64,000 nucleotides of DNA from assembly GCA_045646845.1 (NCBI GenBank), contig JAZRLO010000008.1, forward strand, positions 1 to 64,000, given 5' to 3'. Position 1 is the stretch's first letter. Every line of letters begins with the position of its first letter. Positions 1-9,265 of the stretch are shown here, in pieces. A model generated the notes under the pieces. That model was not told where the DNA came from, ran no database searches, and worked only from the letters and a program-made list of their open reading frames with translations. Position numbers and translations under genes: made by a program. Origin of the DNA: HGM04593 sp045646845. Its GTDB lineage: Bacteria; Bacteroidota; Bacteroidia; Bacteroidales; Bacteroidaceae.

Positions 1-35
1 TGTTTGTGACAATACTTTTGCTGCAAAAAAGTATT

Positions 36-2579
36 ATGTCACAGAAGAACCAGATTAAAAGCACCTCTGTCAAGAACGAGGCAATGAGCACTACCGTATT
101 GCAGGACGGACTCGACAAACTTTTCAAAAGCGGATACAGCCTTATCGACCTCAACCATGCAGAGGTGCAGAAATTGGGCCTTCCGCTTACAGCCTGCACT
201 GGCAACCACTACATCAAGGCACATCTCTTTGTAACCGACAGCGGCACCGTTACCGGGTTGCCGGCTCACCGTATAGGGCAGACGCTTGTCTTTACTCCCT
301 GCAACGACGGAAATACAGAGATATATACGCGTACCGGTGAAATAAGCGGCGAAAATACCAAGTGGGGAAAATGGGAAAAACTGGCTACTGCTACAGAACT
401 TGCCCAAGCATTGGAGCAGATCAAACCAACAGGAGCAGACGCCGTAGAGTGGTGTGTGAATTCATCTATCAACACCTTTGTCAAGCAAGGTACCTACAAC
501 ATCACCGGTGAGCGACGTAATGCTAATGATGGATTGCCCATTGACAACAGTAACCCCGGGCACACATTCTGTGCAAGGCTTGTGGTGCTCGACAGTTCCA
601 TTAGCGGAACAGGCGACAGCAAGGACAAATGCGTTACACAAATGTTGACTCTGAGCAACCGCACCGGTGGCGACGGCGATGTATATATACGCACCGGCAG
701 TGCTGTGAGCAAGAATGCCCTTACGGGTGGAACCGGCTGGGAACCCTGGGGCAAACTGCAACAGAATATAGGAGTAGGGCAGGTCACTTCGCTCAACAAT
801 TACATCGACAACGGAATGTACAGCGGAGTATATACCGATGGAAGCACCTTCTTCGAGACCTTTGTAATGGTAGTCATCAACAACTACGCCGTTGCAGGTA
901 AAACCGGAAGAGTTAGGAGCGTGAGCCAGTTCAAGTACGCCCTTAATGTCGATGGCATTTTCAGTTACAAGACACGCACCGGGCAGGGAAACACCGGCAT
1001 CAGCTGGGGCAATTGGGTTGACATAGGTGCTGCAACAACGGCAGACATACAGGACGGTGCTGTAACAGCACAGAAGTTGAGTGAGGATGTAAGGGAAAAA
1101 TTAAACAATTCAAATCCTGCAATATACACCAACGCTCTGAACTCTCAATTAGGAGGAAATATCTTTGACAAAAATGCTGTCGGTATTCTCGTAAATAAAG
1201 GCTTTGCCGATGCCTGGGGAACTATTCAAGACAGAGAGGGATATAACCTAACCGATTATATGGCTGTTGTTCCCAGTGAAACTTATGTGATATCTAACTC
1301 CGGTACCAGACCTCACGGTTATGATGCCGATAAAAAACATATTGTAAGTATAGAGGCACCAAATGGAGTTTTTATTGTTCCCGAAGGCGTTTATTGGATA
1401 AGAGTACAATATTATCAAGGGTGGGAAAATACATATTGTATCAATAAAGGAACAGCTATTCTACCCGCAAATCAACGAACATACGGTTTGATAAGAACAG
1501 AGAAACTGTATGATGCTGCTGTAACTACTGATAAAATTGCTGAAAATGCCGTAACAGTTAATAAATTGAGTAGCGAACTTAAAGAGAGGGTTTTGTCGAT
1601 ACCTGATGTTGTTAGAAAGAACGGAACTTTTATAACTGAAGGAACTCTTTCTTCGGGTGATATTTGGGAATTGCCACAGAATAGTATCAGTGTTGGAGAG
1701 TATATAACTTTCTCGGCAAATATCAATGGTGAGTTCGATGCTTTGTATATTGGTCACGGTAGAACTAATGGTGCGTATATGAAAATCACCCCAACTACCG
1801 TTACAACTTATAGCCACGTTACCAATCCTGTATCAGAAAAGGAGTTTGAACACGGTCTCACAATTGAGAACAATATACAGGTGTACATTGAAAAATCAAA
1901 GAACACTACAACTAAACTCAAGATTACTTCTAATGGAAAGAATTACGAATTTTTCTTTTCAAGCTGGTATGGCAACAAGGGAACTCCTTTTGTTGAAAGC
2001 GAGGGCTGCGAGTTGAAGGATTGCAGATTTGGTTGGACTTGTAAAGCTATAAACTCGGATATTTGGGCTTTTGGCGACAGTTATTTTGGTGTGACTGGTA
2101 CTATTAGATGGATGGCTTATATGATTTCAGAGAACCATACGAATCTTGTTGTCAACGGTTTTGGGGGGCAAGGCTCGGTTTCGGCATATACAGACCTTAC
2201 GAACTTGCTCACCATCGGTACTCCTAAAAAGATTCTTTGGTGCTTGGGTATGAATGATGCCGACAGCTCAACTGCTGTCAATGCCAATTGGTTGAATACT
2301 TATAATTCATTGAAGGCTGTCTGCGAGAACAACAATATTGAACTGATATTGGCAACAATACCTACCGTACCTTCAAGAACACACAAATTCAAAAATGAGA
2401 TTATCCGTTCTTCGGGTTACAGGTATATTGACTTTGACAAGGCAGTAGGTGCTGATGAGGGAACCGGTGCTTGGTTTGGTGATATGCTTTCAAGCGATGG
2501 TGTACATCCTTCGGAAACTGGTGCTTTGACTTTGTATAAAAGGGCTATTGCTGATATGCCTGAATTGTTGAATTGTTGA
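36..2579 (+). CDS. Phage-tail-fibre-like protein with C-terminal SGNH hydrolase domain
   Basis: The N-terminal third (about residues 30-330) contains three repeats of a pyocin-knob-like module, each ending in a motif of the type IYTRTG...WGKW, as in phage tail fibres and receptor-binding tails. Two copies of a hinge phrase follow (DGAVTAQKLS and ENAVTVNKLS), also typical of tail fibres. The C-terminal 180 residues look like an SGNH/GDSL esterase: FGDSYFG carries the nucleophile Ser, LGMNDAD the oxyanion Asn, and SSDGVHPSE the Asp-His pair. Such domains usually deacetylate surface glycans. I start at the ATG at 36; the frame is also open to a GTG at 6 and may extend beyond the window edge. A strong terminator follows. 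No other phage structural gene is visible, so it could be a prophage edge or a free-standing cargo gene. Confidence 0.72.
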   Translation: MSQKNQIKSTSVKNEAMSTTVLQDGLDKLFKSGYSLIDLNHAEVQKLGLPLTACTGNHYIKAHLFVTDSGTVTGLPAHRIGQTLVFTPCNDGNTEIYTRTGEISGENTKWGKWEKLATATELAQALEQIKPTGADAVEWCVNSSINTFVKQGTYNITGERRNANDGLPIDNSNPGHTFCARLVVLDSSISGTGDSKDKCVTQMLTLSNRTGGDGDVYIRTGSAVSKNALTGGTGWEPWGKLQQNIGVGQVTSLNNYIDNGMYSGVYTDGSTFFETFVMVVINNYAVAGKTGRVRSVSQFKYALNVDGIFSYKTRTGQGNTGISWGNWVDIGAATTADIQDGAVTAQKLSEDVREKLNNSNPAIYTNALNSQLGGNIFDKNAVGILVNKGFADAWGTIQDREGYNLTDYMAVVPSETYVISNSGTRPHGYDADKKHIVSIEAPNGVFIVPEGVYWIRVQYYQGWENTYCINKGTAILPANQRTYGLIRTEKLYDAAVTTDKIAENAVTVNKLSSELKERVLSIPDVVRKNGTFITEGTLSSGDIWELPQNSISVGEYITFSANINGEFDALYIGHGRTNGAYMKITPTTVTTYSHVTNPVSEKEFEHGLTIENNIQVYIEKSKNTTTKLKITSNGKNYEFFFSSWYGNKGTPFVESEGCELKDCRFGWTCKAINSDIWAFGDSYFGVTGTIRWMAYMISENHTNLVVNGFGGQGSVSAYTDLTNLLTIGTPKKILWCLGMNDADSSTAVNANWLNTYNSLKAVCENNNIELILATIPTVPSRTHKFKNEIIRSSGYRYIDFDKAVGADEGTGAWFGDMLSSDGVHPSETGALTLYKRAIADMPELLNC

Positions 2580-2590
2580 TTTTACAAAAA

Positions 2591-2630
2591 AAAATGAGAT
2601 GCGCTATTTTTACAATACGCATCTCATTTT
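2591..2630 (+). terminator. Rho-independent terminator after the tail-fibre gene
   Basis: A 13-bp perfect inverted repeat (AAAATGAGATGCG and its complement) with a 14-base loop lies 11 bases after the stop codon. It is flanked by A-rich sequence on the left and T-rich on the right, so it could act in both directions. Confidence 0.8.
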
Positions 2631-2646
2631 ATATATAGCAGTATAA

Positions 2647-2749
2647 TTATTTTTTTCTCTTACACAATGTTATATCTGTTTTGCTACCTAAGTGCTCGTA
2701 ATATTCCTCGGTCAATGTTCCATAACCTGCAGAAAGAGTCAGCTCGCCA
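2647..2749 (-). pseudogene. C-terminal remnant of an unidentified minus-strand gene
   Basis: The last 34 codons before a minus-strand stop read like real protein (IGELTLSAGYGTLTEEYYEH, then a basic CKRKK end). Upstream of about 2750 the same frame turns into low-quality sequence, while the opposite strand becomes coding-like. This fits the tail of a truncated gene; I do not recognise the family. Confidence 0.4.
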
Positions 2750-2920
2750 ATGTACGGTGTCGATTTCAGTGAGGTTGAGTGGATGCCTACCGAGAGTTCG
2801 CAAAAAGCGGAATGGGTAAGCGGTACAACGTGGCAACCCATTAGCGAGGAACAGCGTGAACTGATTAGGGAAATTGTCAAATTGTCAATGAGCGACAGGT
2901 TTGGATTTAATGAGGTATAA
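2750..2920 (+). pseudogene. 56-codon fragment, C-terminal remnant of an unidentified gene
   Basis: The frame opens with ATG at 2750 and reads MYGVDFSEVEWMPTE..., then SGTTWQPISEEQRELI..., ending in DRFGFNEV. The composition is natural-protein-like, with a charged amphipathic helix. A stop lies nine codons upstream, so only a short peptide could be made. A near-perfect terminator follows eight bases after the stop, as expected for the intact 3' end of a gene whose front part is lost. No family is recognised. Confidence 0.4.
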
Positions 2921-2927
2921 AATTTTA

Positions 2928-2968
2928 CAATCTCCGGATGAGAATTCTCATCCGGAGATTGCCTTTTT
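2928..2968 (+). terminator. Strong rho-independent terminator
   Basis: A 15-bp perfect stem (CAATCTCCGGATGAG with its complement) closes on an AATT loop and is followed by CCTTTTTAT. This is a textbook terminator for the plus-strand gene fragment that ends at 2920. Confidence 0.88.
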
Positions 2969-3233
2969 ATAGTGTTAATTATGCAGTTTCCTGTTTAACC
3001 TGTTTATTATAAATGAAATGGCTAATTGCTGTAAATGCGCAACACCTATTAAATGACTATTGTAATACAAATGGCTATTGTCTTGTTATCTATGAATCTC
3101 ATTGTTGTGGACAATGCACAGTGTCCTAATATAACCAATAGTATTATTAGTCCTCGTTGTGCATCAATATATCCAATGCGTTTTTTTTGTTTGTCATGGT
3201 TTTAATATGCTTTTGAATTAATTTTTAATCTTC
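2969..3233. other. Intergenic, no gene seen
   Basis: AT-rich stretch between the remnants and the 3' end of the capsule operon. It has many short homopolymers, stops in all frames and no convincing hairpin. The capsule operon's terminator was not identified here. Confidence 0.6.
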
Positions 3234-4043
3234 TTATTCTTGTTTCAGCATAATAATCATGTGTTTCATTGATGCCAGCAAGCGGGTGAGGTAAAACGGA
3301 AAATTGTAGCTGAATGGTGCACTGAAATACACTTTTGTAAACAACCACAGCTTTTTGAATGTCAGTTTGAATACATAACCCTTGTCCAACTTTTTGCGTG
3401 TGGCAGAGCCGGCACGGTATCTATAGTAGTAGATTGCTGTTTCATCGGCGCACTTCATATCTTTTATTCTGCGTGATATGGTAAAACCAAACATAGCGTC
3501 TTCGCTTATCTTCAATGAGGTGTTGAAACGTGCATTCTTTATAATGTTCCGGTGAATGAGTTTGAAAGCTACGGGTGATAAAAAGAAACGGTATCTCATA
3601 AATGAAAATTCCTTGCCTTTCGCTTGGTTGAATCTGTGAGTAATGTCATGTTCCTCTTTCTCTTTTATGTCATTGACAAATTGATAACCATTTGATACTC
3701 CTACACATGTGGGCGAACTTACAGCCAGCAGGGCCTCAAGGAAAATTGGAGTAATTATGTCATCGTCATCGACAAACGTAATGTATTCTCCTTTAGCCTT
3801 GTCTATTGCAATGTTTCTTGCATTAGAAACACCCGGTGTCTCTGTATATAACAATTCAATGTTGTGTGTGCTATTGTTTGCTATATATTCTTTTAAATTG
3901 GTATAATAAGGTTCTTTGGGACCGTTCAGAATTATGATGGTCTCAAATTCAGCAGCCGGGAGGGTTTGCTTGAATATCGCATCCAAACATTCATATATAT
4001 ACTCGTTTGGCGAGTATGTTGGTATTATAATTGTAGCTTTCAT
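3234..4043 (-). CDS. Family 2 glycosyltransferase
   Basis: A GT-A fold enzyme that should transfer a sugar from a nucleotide-sugar donor during capsule repeat-unit assembly at the inner face of the inner membrane. The N-terminus MKATIIIPTYSPNEY begins the nucleotide-binding Rossmann half. TPGVSNARNIAIDKAKGEYI followed by VDDDD (residues 91-95) is the GT2 metal-binding DxD region. There is no obvious membrane anchor apart from hydrophobic patches near the C-terminus. It is the last gene of a six-gene minus-strand operon, 11 bases after the GNAT gene. The specific sugar cannot be deduced. Confidence 0.88.
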   Translation of the reverse strand: MKATIIIPTYSPNEYIYECLDAIFKQTLPAAEFETIIILNGPKEPYYTNLKEYIANNSTHNIELLYTETPGVSNARNIAIDKAKGEYITFVDDDDIITPIFLEALLAVSSPTCVGVSNGYQFVNDIKEKEEHDITHRFNQAKGKEFSFMRYRFFLSPVAFKLIHRNIIKNARFNTSLKISEDAMFGFTISRRIKDMKCADETAIYYYRYRAGSATRKKLDKGYVFKLTFKKLWLFTKVYFSAPFSYNFPFYLTRLLASMKHMIIMLKQE

Positions 4044-4054
4044 TTGTTCAGTAG

Positions 4055-5089
4055 TTAGTTTTGTTCCATATCCTGGTCCATCATTGAGATGTATGGTTTT
4101 TTTATATCATTTTCGTATGTCGAGAGGAATGGGGTTCCCTGCTTGGGGTATTTGATTTTTGGGAAATACGGAATGTTGAAAATTGTATTTATTCCATCAA
4201 GTGCTATACCTTTTTGTTTATAGTAATTGACTATTGTTCTTATTGCATCCTTTTCGTCGAAAACAGTTCTGTCGCTTATGAATAGGTCAAGAAGTGTTGC
4301 TCCAATGTATTCGGTACAAATGTATTTTCTCTTCCTTGCATTTGAAAAGCATACAATGGCAACCCTTTTGCCCTCCTTCTTTATTTCCAATATGTGAAAA
4401 TCCTTTACCGAAGGGTTCTCAAAGTATCTCCAGTTCATATATTCAAGATCTCTTTTTACGTAGAAATCGTAGTTGCTCTTTAGAACATCCTGTATGAACT
4501 GTATATTCTCTATAGTAAATTCATGTATTTCATTAATATCTAACCCATTCAGCTTTTTTCTGTTAAAAAGATTATAGTAGAAGTTTGGTAGTCTACTTGG
4601 TATTTTTATGTTTTTCTTTAATATCTTGTACAATGCTAGTTCAAGATATATACCTAAAAATTTAGATACAGCGTAGTATGGAAAATAGTTGGGCTGGAAT
4701 ATTCTTGAGCCGCATTTTTTCTTTATGAATCCATTAGTCGGTGAGTACCATGCCGACGAGAAATTCTCTCTTTCAATGTGCATTGTTTTTTGCAATCTTT
4801 TTCCAACACCTTTTCCACGTGCTGCGGACAAAACAAAATTGTCAATACCCCATGTCAATGGTATCTCCTTTCCGTTTGCGATGGCTGTCACCTCATATGA
4901 GCATGCTTGGCCAACAATCTTGTTGTCCAATAGAGCAAGCAGAATCTTGTATTTTCCTGTTTTATGCAACCAAGGAGCACGCTCCTCGAGTTTGTGTCTG
5001 GCATCATCTCCATAGCACTCCTTCAGGAATTCAAGGTACTCTTCCTTGCTTACATTTGCTTCTTCAATATATTTGAATTCAAGGCTCAT
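4055..5089 (-). CDS. GNAT-family acyltransferase
   Basis: The N-terminal half resembles a Gcn5-related N-acetyltransferase. Residues 91-99 (RGKGVGKRL) form the acyl-CoA pyrophosphate-binding loop, preceded by a beta strand ending in FVLSAA. The protein is longer than a single GNAT domain (344 residues), so the second half may be a divergent second GNAT fold. Its start codon overlaps the stop of the YdjC-like deacetylase by four bases (ATGA), which suggests translational coupling. The two may act in sequence on the same sugar: N-deacetylation, then attachment of another acyl group. That role is inferred from context only. Confidence 0.75.
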   Translation of the reverse strand: MSLEFKYIEEANVSKEEYLEFLKECYGDDARHKLEERAPWLHKTGKYKILLALLDNKIVGQACSYEVTAIANGKEIPLTWGIDNFVLSAARGKGVGKRLQKTMHIERENFSSAWYSPTNGFIKKKCGSRIFQPNYFPYYAVSKFLGIYLELALYKILKKNIKIPSRLPNFYYNLFNRKKLNGLDINEIHEFTIENIQFIQDVLKSNYDFYVKRDLEYMNWRYFENPSVKDFHILEIKKEGKRVAIVCFSNARKRKYICTEYIGATLLDLFISDRTVFDEKDAIRTIVNYYKQKGIALDGINTIFNIPYFPKIKYPKQGTPFLSTYENDIKKPYISMMDQDMEQN

Positions 5090-5844
5090 AACTCGTTGTA
5101 ATTAATTATTTCTGCATTGAACTTCTTCTTTAGGTTGGTGCTTTCCATCAGCGGCTCTTCGGTTTCTTTGGTGTATCCCCCGGGGTGCGTCATCAATTCT
5201 ACGACCGCATTGTTTTTTATAAAACCAACTTTTGCAAACTCTATGAACTCCTCAAAACCACAGAAGTAATTGGTTGTCTTTAATTTACATGCCTGCATCT
5301 TTATCAAGTACCACCACGCATTTCTTTTGCACCGTTCAATAGAGAATGGCATGTAGTTTCTCATTCGGCGAATTTTGCTCACTTGGTATTTCTTTAGTAG
5401 ACGTGGTAATACTTTGAGCATATATGGCCTTGTATGTATATGGTGGTGGCTATCAATGTGCGAGATCGCAATACCATGTGAGAGTATATTATCTATCTGT
5501 GCCGACAGTTCATTGAATATGGCATCTTCTACTTCCTTGGGGAACTTGCTGTTGCGTACCTTGTTATCTACATTAAATATAATGTCCTTACCGTTTTCAA
5601 GATAGACTTTGTTCTCGAGAAGTATCTGGCTTTTTGTCAGTGGGGAACCTTCACTCAAGTTAAGGTGTATGCCGAATGATATGTTCTCTTTGTACAAGTC
5701 GAACATTCTTTTTGAGTCGGCAACAAATGGCATGTTGCCCATTATTGTTGTACTTGACAGCACCCCTCTGTTTATATACTCTTCGATTTTTTTGTTTACC
5801 TCTAAAGAGATACCGCAGTCATCGGCATTGACAATCAATTTCAT
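5086..5844 (-). CDS. YdjC/ChbG-like carbohydrate deacetylase
   Basis: This family removes N-acetyl groups from sugars such as chitooligosaccharides. The diagnostic residues are present: NADDCG at 6-11 (catalytic and metal-binding Asp pair), GIHLNLSEG at 58-66, DSHHHIH at 131-137 (metal ligands), and THPGG near residue 220. The length of 252 fits the family. There is no signal peptide, so it acts in the cytoplasm, probably on a lipid-linked or nucleotide-linked precursor. It is coupled to the downstream GNAT gene and lies 10 bases after the preceding GT2. Confidence 0.85.
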   Translation of the reverse strand: MKLIVNADDCGISLEVNKKIEEYINRGVLSSTTIMGNMPFVADSKRMFDLYKENISFGIHLNLSEGSPLTKSQILLENKVYLENGKDIIFNVDNKVRNSKFPKEVEDAIFNELSAQIDNILSHGIAISHIDSHHHIHTRPYMLKVLPRLLKKYQVSKIRRMRNYMPFSIERCKRNAWWYLIKMQACKLKTTNYFCGFEEFIEFAKVGFIKNNAVVELMTHPGGYTKETEEPLMESTNLKKKFNAEIINYNEL

Positions 5845-5854
5845 ATCGTGTATA

Positions 5855-6793
5855 CTATTTTACTATTGACATAAGTTTGTATAACCCTATAATACAACAA
5901 GCCGGGATGCATAAAAACATTGTGCCTTGTATCTTGTATTTTGTTTTGCTGCTTTTACGCATTGCTCTTAACAGGTGTTTGTGCTCTCTTATCTCTTTTA
6001 CCCAATCCTGTTTTTTGTTTTTGTCCGATTTCGATATTATCGCAAGTGAAGAATTTATGCATCTTGAAACAAGGTCATTGAAGTATGGCTTGCAGTCATC
6101 GCTGACACTCTTGCCGAAATTGAAGAGGGATTGCGCAACCTTGAGCAGGTCAAAGGCTCTTTTGGGGTTTACTGTAGTTGTTATAGAGTTTTCTCTTTGT
6201 AGGTAATAGTATAGACTTTTGGGGTATACAGCCAGCTTTCTGCATAAATATAACACACGCGGTGTGAATTCAGTGTCCTCGTGGTATATACCAACGGTAA
6301 ATGAAAGACTGTTAGATTTTAGAAGACTCTGTCGCATAATGTAGAATGGCGCCGGTCTTAAAAAATCTCTCTTTATAAGTTCTTTTCCATTGCTTACAGC
6401 TTTGGGAATGTACGTAACAGTCTTGTCTGTGTACACCAAACTATGTCCTATTTTTATAACATCATTGTTCTCGAACGAACTTATAAGGTCTTTTAGGCAG
6501 TTCTTCTCAATCCAGTCGTCAGAGTCAACGAACCATACAAACTCTCCTTTGGCAGCCTTTAGTCCTGTGTTGCGGGCAGCGCTTAACCCGCCATTCTCTT
6601 GTGAAATGACTGTTATGTTTGTGGCTGTTGCAGCAATGCGCTCGGCAATGGCAAGGCTTCCGTCGGGACTTCCGTCGTTCACTACAATAATTTCATATTC
6701 GCTCTGTGGAATATCTTGCTCAAGACAACTCTTTAAACATTTTTCAATGTATTGCTCAACGTTGTAAACAGGTATGATTATAGATAACTTCAT
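5855..6793 (-). CDS. Family 2 glycosyltransferase
   Basis: Classic EpsJ/WcaA-type GT2. IIIPVYNVEQYIEKCL is at 5-20, VVNDGSPDGS at 37-46 binds the nucleotide, NGGLSAARNTGL sits at 68-78, and FVDSDDW at 88-94 carries the metal-binding DxD. A C-terminal hydrophobic segment (FLCIPACCIIGLYKL) may hold it at the membrane. It is the third gene from the end of the AT-rich capsule operon, 10 bases after the polymerase gene. Donor and acceptor are unknown. Confidence 0.9.
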   Translation of the reverse strand: MKLSIIIPVYNVEQYIEKCLKSCLEQDIPQSEYEIIVVNDGSPDGSLAIAERIAATATNITVISQENGGLSAARNTGLKAAKGEFVWFVDSDDWIEKNCLKDLISSFENNDVIKIGHSLVYTDKTVTYIPKAVSNGKELIKRDFLRPAPFYIMRQSLLKSNSLSFTVGIYHEDTEFTPRVLYLCRKLAVYPKSLYYYLQRENSITTTVNPKRAFDLLKVAQSLFNFGKSVSDDCKPYFNDLVSRCINSSLAIISKSDKNKKQDWVKEIREHKHLLRAMRKSSKTKYKIQGTMFLCIPACCIIGLYKLMSIVK

Positions 6794-6803
6794 AGTGGTT
6801 TTT

Positions 6804-7985
6804 TTACGGTTCTGCGTTTATTGCATAAATGTCATATACAATTGCTGAAAAAGAGTAGATTAATCCAGGTATATAACACCAAAAGAATTGTTTCTTGGAT
6901 ATAGTTCCCTCTTTATATAGTGATAAAGCGATAATTGTCAATGGTATCATTGCCATATTAAGTGTGCGATAATATATTGTACGGAATACATCTCCAAACA
7001 AATATATTACACTTGCCAAAAAAATGATACTAAAGGCTACTTTATACATTCTAATTATATGAGTACCAACTTTCGTGAAGTTTTTCTTTGTGAATATTGT
7101 GATGGTGGTGATAATTATTGGTATGTAGAATGACGCATATTTCATAGTATTTAATAGCAGACCGGATATAGAACTTTCAAATTCTCTTTCTGAATAATGT
7201 GCGATTTTAGAAGCGATTTCTTCATTTGCTCCTTCTATGTTCATTACTAATATTTGAAGATAGCTCTTTGCTACATAAGCAATAATTGGTATTAGAAGTA
7301 AAACAAGCATAAAACTCCATTTTCTTAATGGAACAAGCAATACCATGGTTATTGCTATCATAATTATGGCACTGTTGTGGAATTGCCAACTTGTATATAT
7401 GATTATAACTCCTAATAAGTAGCTTAACCATTTCAGATTTTTTATTGGTTTGCACAGAAATGAAAGACCGAAGAAATATACAGCCATAGCTGCTGTTACT
7501 CGTGCATAGGAGAATAAAACTATATATGAACAAAATATAGTCAAGGCTGCATTGTAAACAGGTATTTTCATGCGTTTTGCAGTCCAACAGAACAATATAA
7601 AGGCTCCTCCCCAAACAATTGCTCTGAAAAGAAAATAGTTCTTGTCAACCAGACGTGCAATTTCAATATAGACCTCTTCTCCGTAATTATAAGCGAACGG
7701 GGAAAAACTATAGTATTTAACGTGTTCCATTAAATGGAAGAAATCTCCTTTTTTGCAAAAAACAATAATTATGAAACCAGCGAGGAATATGTTGAAATAC
7801 TTTGTGAATTTGTTTAAACGGTTATTGAATGGTTGTTTAAATGTATTTTTGTAGTTGGTTATTAAAACAAAAACATAAACAGCTAAACAAAAAATGGCTG
7901 TTCCTATACTATGTTGTGTTATTGGAAAATCAAACATGTGACTTATTTGGTAAAGAGTAATGTCTATTAATAACTTTGCATCCAA
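6804..7985 (-). CDS. EpsG-like polysaccharide polymerase
   Basis: A polytopic membrane protein with roughly ten hydrophobic segments. It has the EpsG-family layout: an N-terminal membrane block, then YGEEVYIEIARLV in an extracytoplasmic loop, the TM segments FRAIVWGGAFILFCW and YVLFSYARVTAAMA-like, and WQFHNSAIIMI before another TM. In Wzy-dependent pathways this class polymerises repeat units in the periplasm. It is the only polymerase candidate in the locus. The start overlaps the end of the upstream TagB/F-like gene by 19 bases, so the two are in one transcript. The family is inferred from topology and motifs. Confidence 0.75.
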   Translation of the reverse strand: MDAKLLIDITLYQISHMFDFPITQHSIGTAIFCLAVYVFVLITNYKNTFKQPFNNRLNKFTKYFNIFLAGFIIIVFCKKGDFFHLMEHVKYYSFSPFAYNYGEEVYIEIARLVDKNYFLFRAIVWGGAFILFCWTAKRMKIPVYNAALTIFCSYIVLFSYARVTAAMAVYFFGLSFLCKPIKNLKWLSYLLGVIIIYTSWQFHNSAIIMIAITMVLLVPLRKWSFMLVLLLIPIIAYVAKSYLQILVMNIEGANEEIASKIAHYSEREFESSISGLLLNTMKYASFYIPIIITTITIFTKKNFTKVGTHIIRMYKVAFSIIFLASVIYLFGDVFRTIYYRTLNMAMIPLTIIALSLYKEGTISKKQFFWCYIPGLIYSFSAIVYDIYAINAEP

Positions 7986-9145
7986 TTATACAATCTTTCA
8001 CAGGCTTTGCCGTCTTCTTCAAGCCCCCAGATGTTGTTCTTGAAATCGTCTGTTTTCTCTTTGTATGCAGTGGGGGTGAATTTTTCAATGTTTGTTATAA
8101 GTTCTTGAGAATTCGCTGCTATTGGGAAAGGGAGTGAGTCCAGGCTCCAGTAGAATCCTCTGTCATATTCCTTTTGGTCTATGGCGTAAATGAAACAAGG
8201 CTTGTCCAGAATTATGAAATCAAACATTGCGCTTGTGTAGTCCGATATCATAGCGTCAGCTGCAAACATAAACTCAGTAATGTCTGGTGCTTGTGTCACA
8301 TTGTATACATTCTTGAAATTTGTGATTGAGTTTAAATCTTTGATGTTTGACATATTCGGGTGCAGGCGGAGCAGAACCTTGACTTCGCCATCAAGCATCT
8401 TTTCAAATGCCGGAATGACTTTATCCCAATCAATACGGTAGTATTTAAGGTCCTTGCTGCCGCCACGGAATGTGGGCGCATATAGCACTATTTTACAATC
8501 TGGGGCAAACCCCATTCTTTCGCGAATTTTGGTGTATGTAGTATTTATTTTGTCCTTTTTGTAGAATATACAATTCCGCGGTACGCAATTCTCGAGAATT
8601 TCGTTATTGTACCAAAATGAATTTTTAATTTGATTTGTGTACAATTTGCTGTTGGACATCATTAAATCACACATTTTTGAATCTTCGATAGCTCGTTTTA
8701 CGTACTTTGCACCAAGCTGTTTTGCTGCATCCTTTTCTATCTTCTTGAGCCTAATGGAACTATGCCAAGTTTGAATGTATTTCTGTCCTTTCTTTTTTTT
8801 GAACATCGTATCCATTTTTTCGTTACGCAGATTCGTGAAAACAAATTTGGATGTGTACATTGCAACAAAATATGCAAATGAGTATTTTCTTACAATGTGA
8901 ATTTTATCGTCAAGCTCTTTTGGGGTTATGCCTTTTTTAAAAGCCCAAAAAACTTCATATTCGTCGGGGTGTTCTTCCAAAAGGTATTCAGTAATAAATC
9001 TCGGGTTACACGCATACTTGTCCATTTTGTATGACCACATAAAGACTCTTTTGCTGTTTATTTTAGTGAGCGCTCTTATGATCATTGCGATTGTGTAAAG
9101 AAATAATCGTTTGCCTCTGTCCAAGAAAAGTCTAAATACATTCAT
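7967..9145 (-). CDS. CDP-glycerol glycerophosphotransferase family protein (TagB/TagF-like)
   Basis: These enzymes transfer glycerol-phosphate or ribitol-phosphate from the CDP-activated polyol to a growing glycan. The GT-B hallmark segments are present: IQTWHS (124-129), LYAPTFRGG (221-229), LRLHPN (259-264) and SDYTSAMFDF (301-310), the last two forming the CDP-polyol site. A hydrophobic amphipathic N-terminus (YTIAMIIRAL) suits membrane association. It is the first gene of the operon running to 3234, with its own consensus promoter about 90 bases upstream. It needs a CDP-polyol, which the cytidylyltransferases elsewhere in the locus could supply. Confidence 0.87.
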   Translation of the reverse strand: MNVFRLFLDRGKRLFLYTIAMIIRALTKINSKRVFMWSYKMDKYACNPRFITEYLLEEHPDEYEVFWAFKKGITPKELDDKIHIVRKYSFAYFVAMYTSKFVFTNLRNEKMDTMFKKKKGQKYIQTWHSSIRLKKIEKDAAKQLGAKYVKRAIEDSKMCDLMMSNSKLYTNQIKNSFWYNNEILENCVPRNCIFYKKDKINTTYTKIRERMGFAPDCKIVLYAPTFRGGSKDLKYYRIDWDKVIPAFEKMLDGEVKVLLRLHPNMSNIKDLNSITNFKNVYNVTQAPDITEFMFAADAMISDYTSAMFDFIILDKPCFIYAIDQKEYDRGFYWSLDSLPFPIAANSQELITNIEKFTPTAYKEKTDDFKNNIWGLEEDGKACERLYNWMQSY

Positions 9146-9233
9146 GTTGTATAGGTTTTATGAGTATGATGGTAAAATTCGACATTTCAAAACATATGTC
9201 GTATAAAGTGCTACTATTTGTCTTGTTATTATA

Positions 9234-9265
9234 CAAAGGTACTGGATATATTGTTATTCAACAAA
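9234..9265 (-). promoter_or_regulatory. Bacteroidetes-type promoter for the capsule operon starting at 9145
   Basis: On the minus strand TTTG (9262-9265) and TACCTTTG (9234-9241) match the -33 TTTG and -7 TAnnTTTG boxes with a 20-bp spacer. The predicted leader is about 80 bases. Confidence 0.7.
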
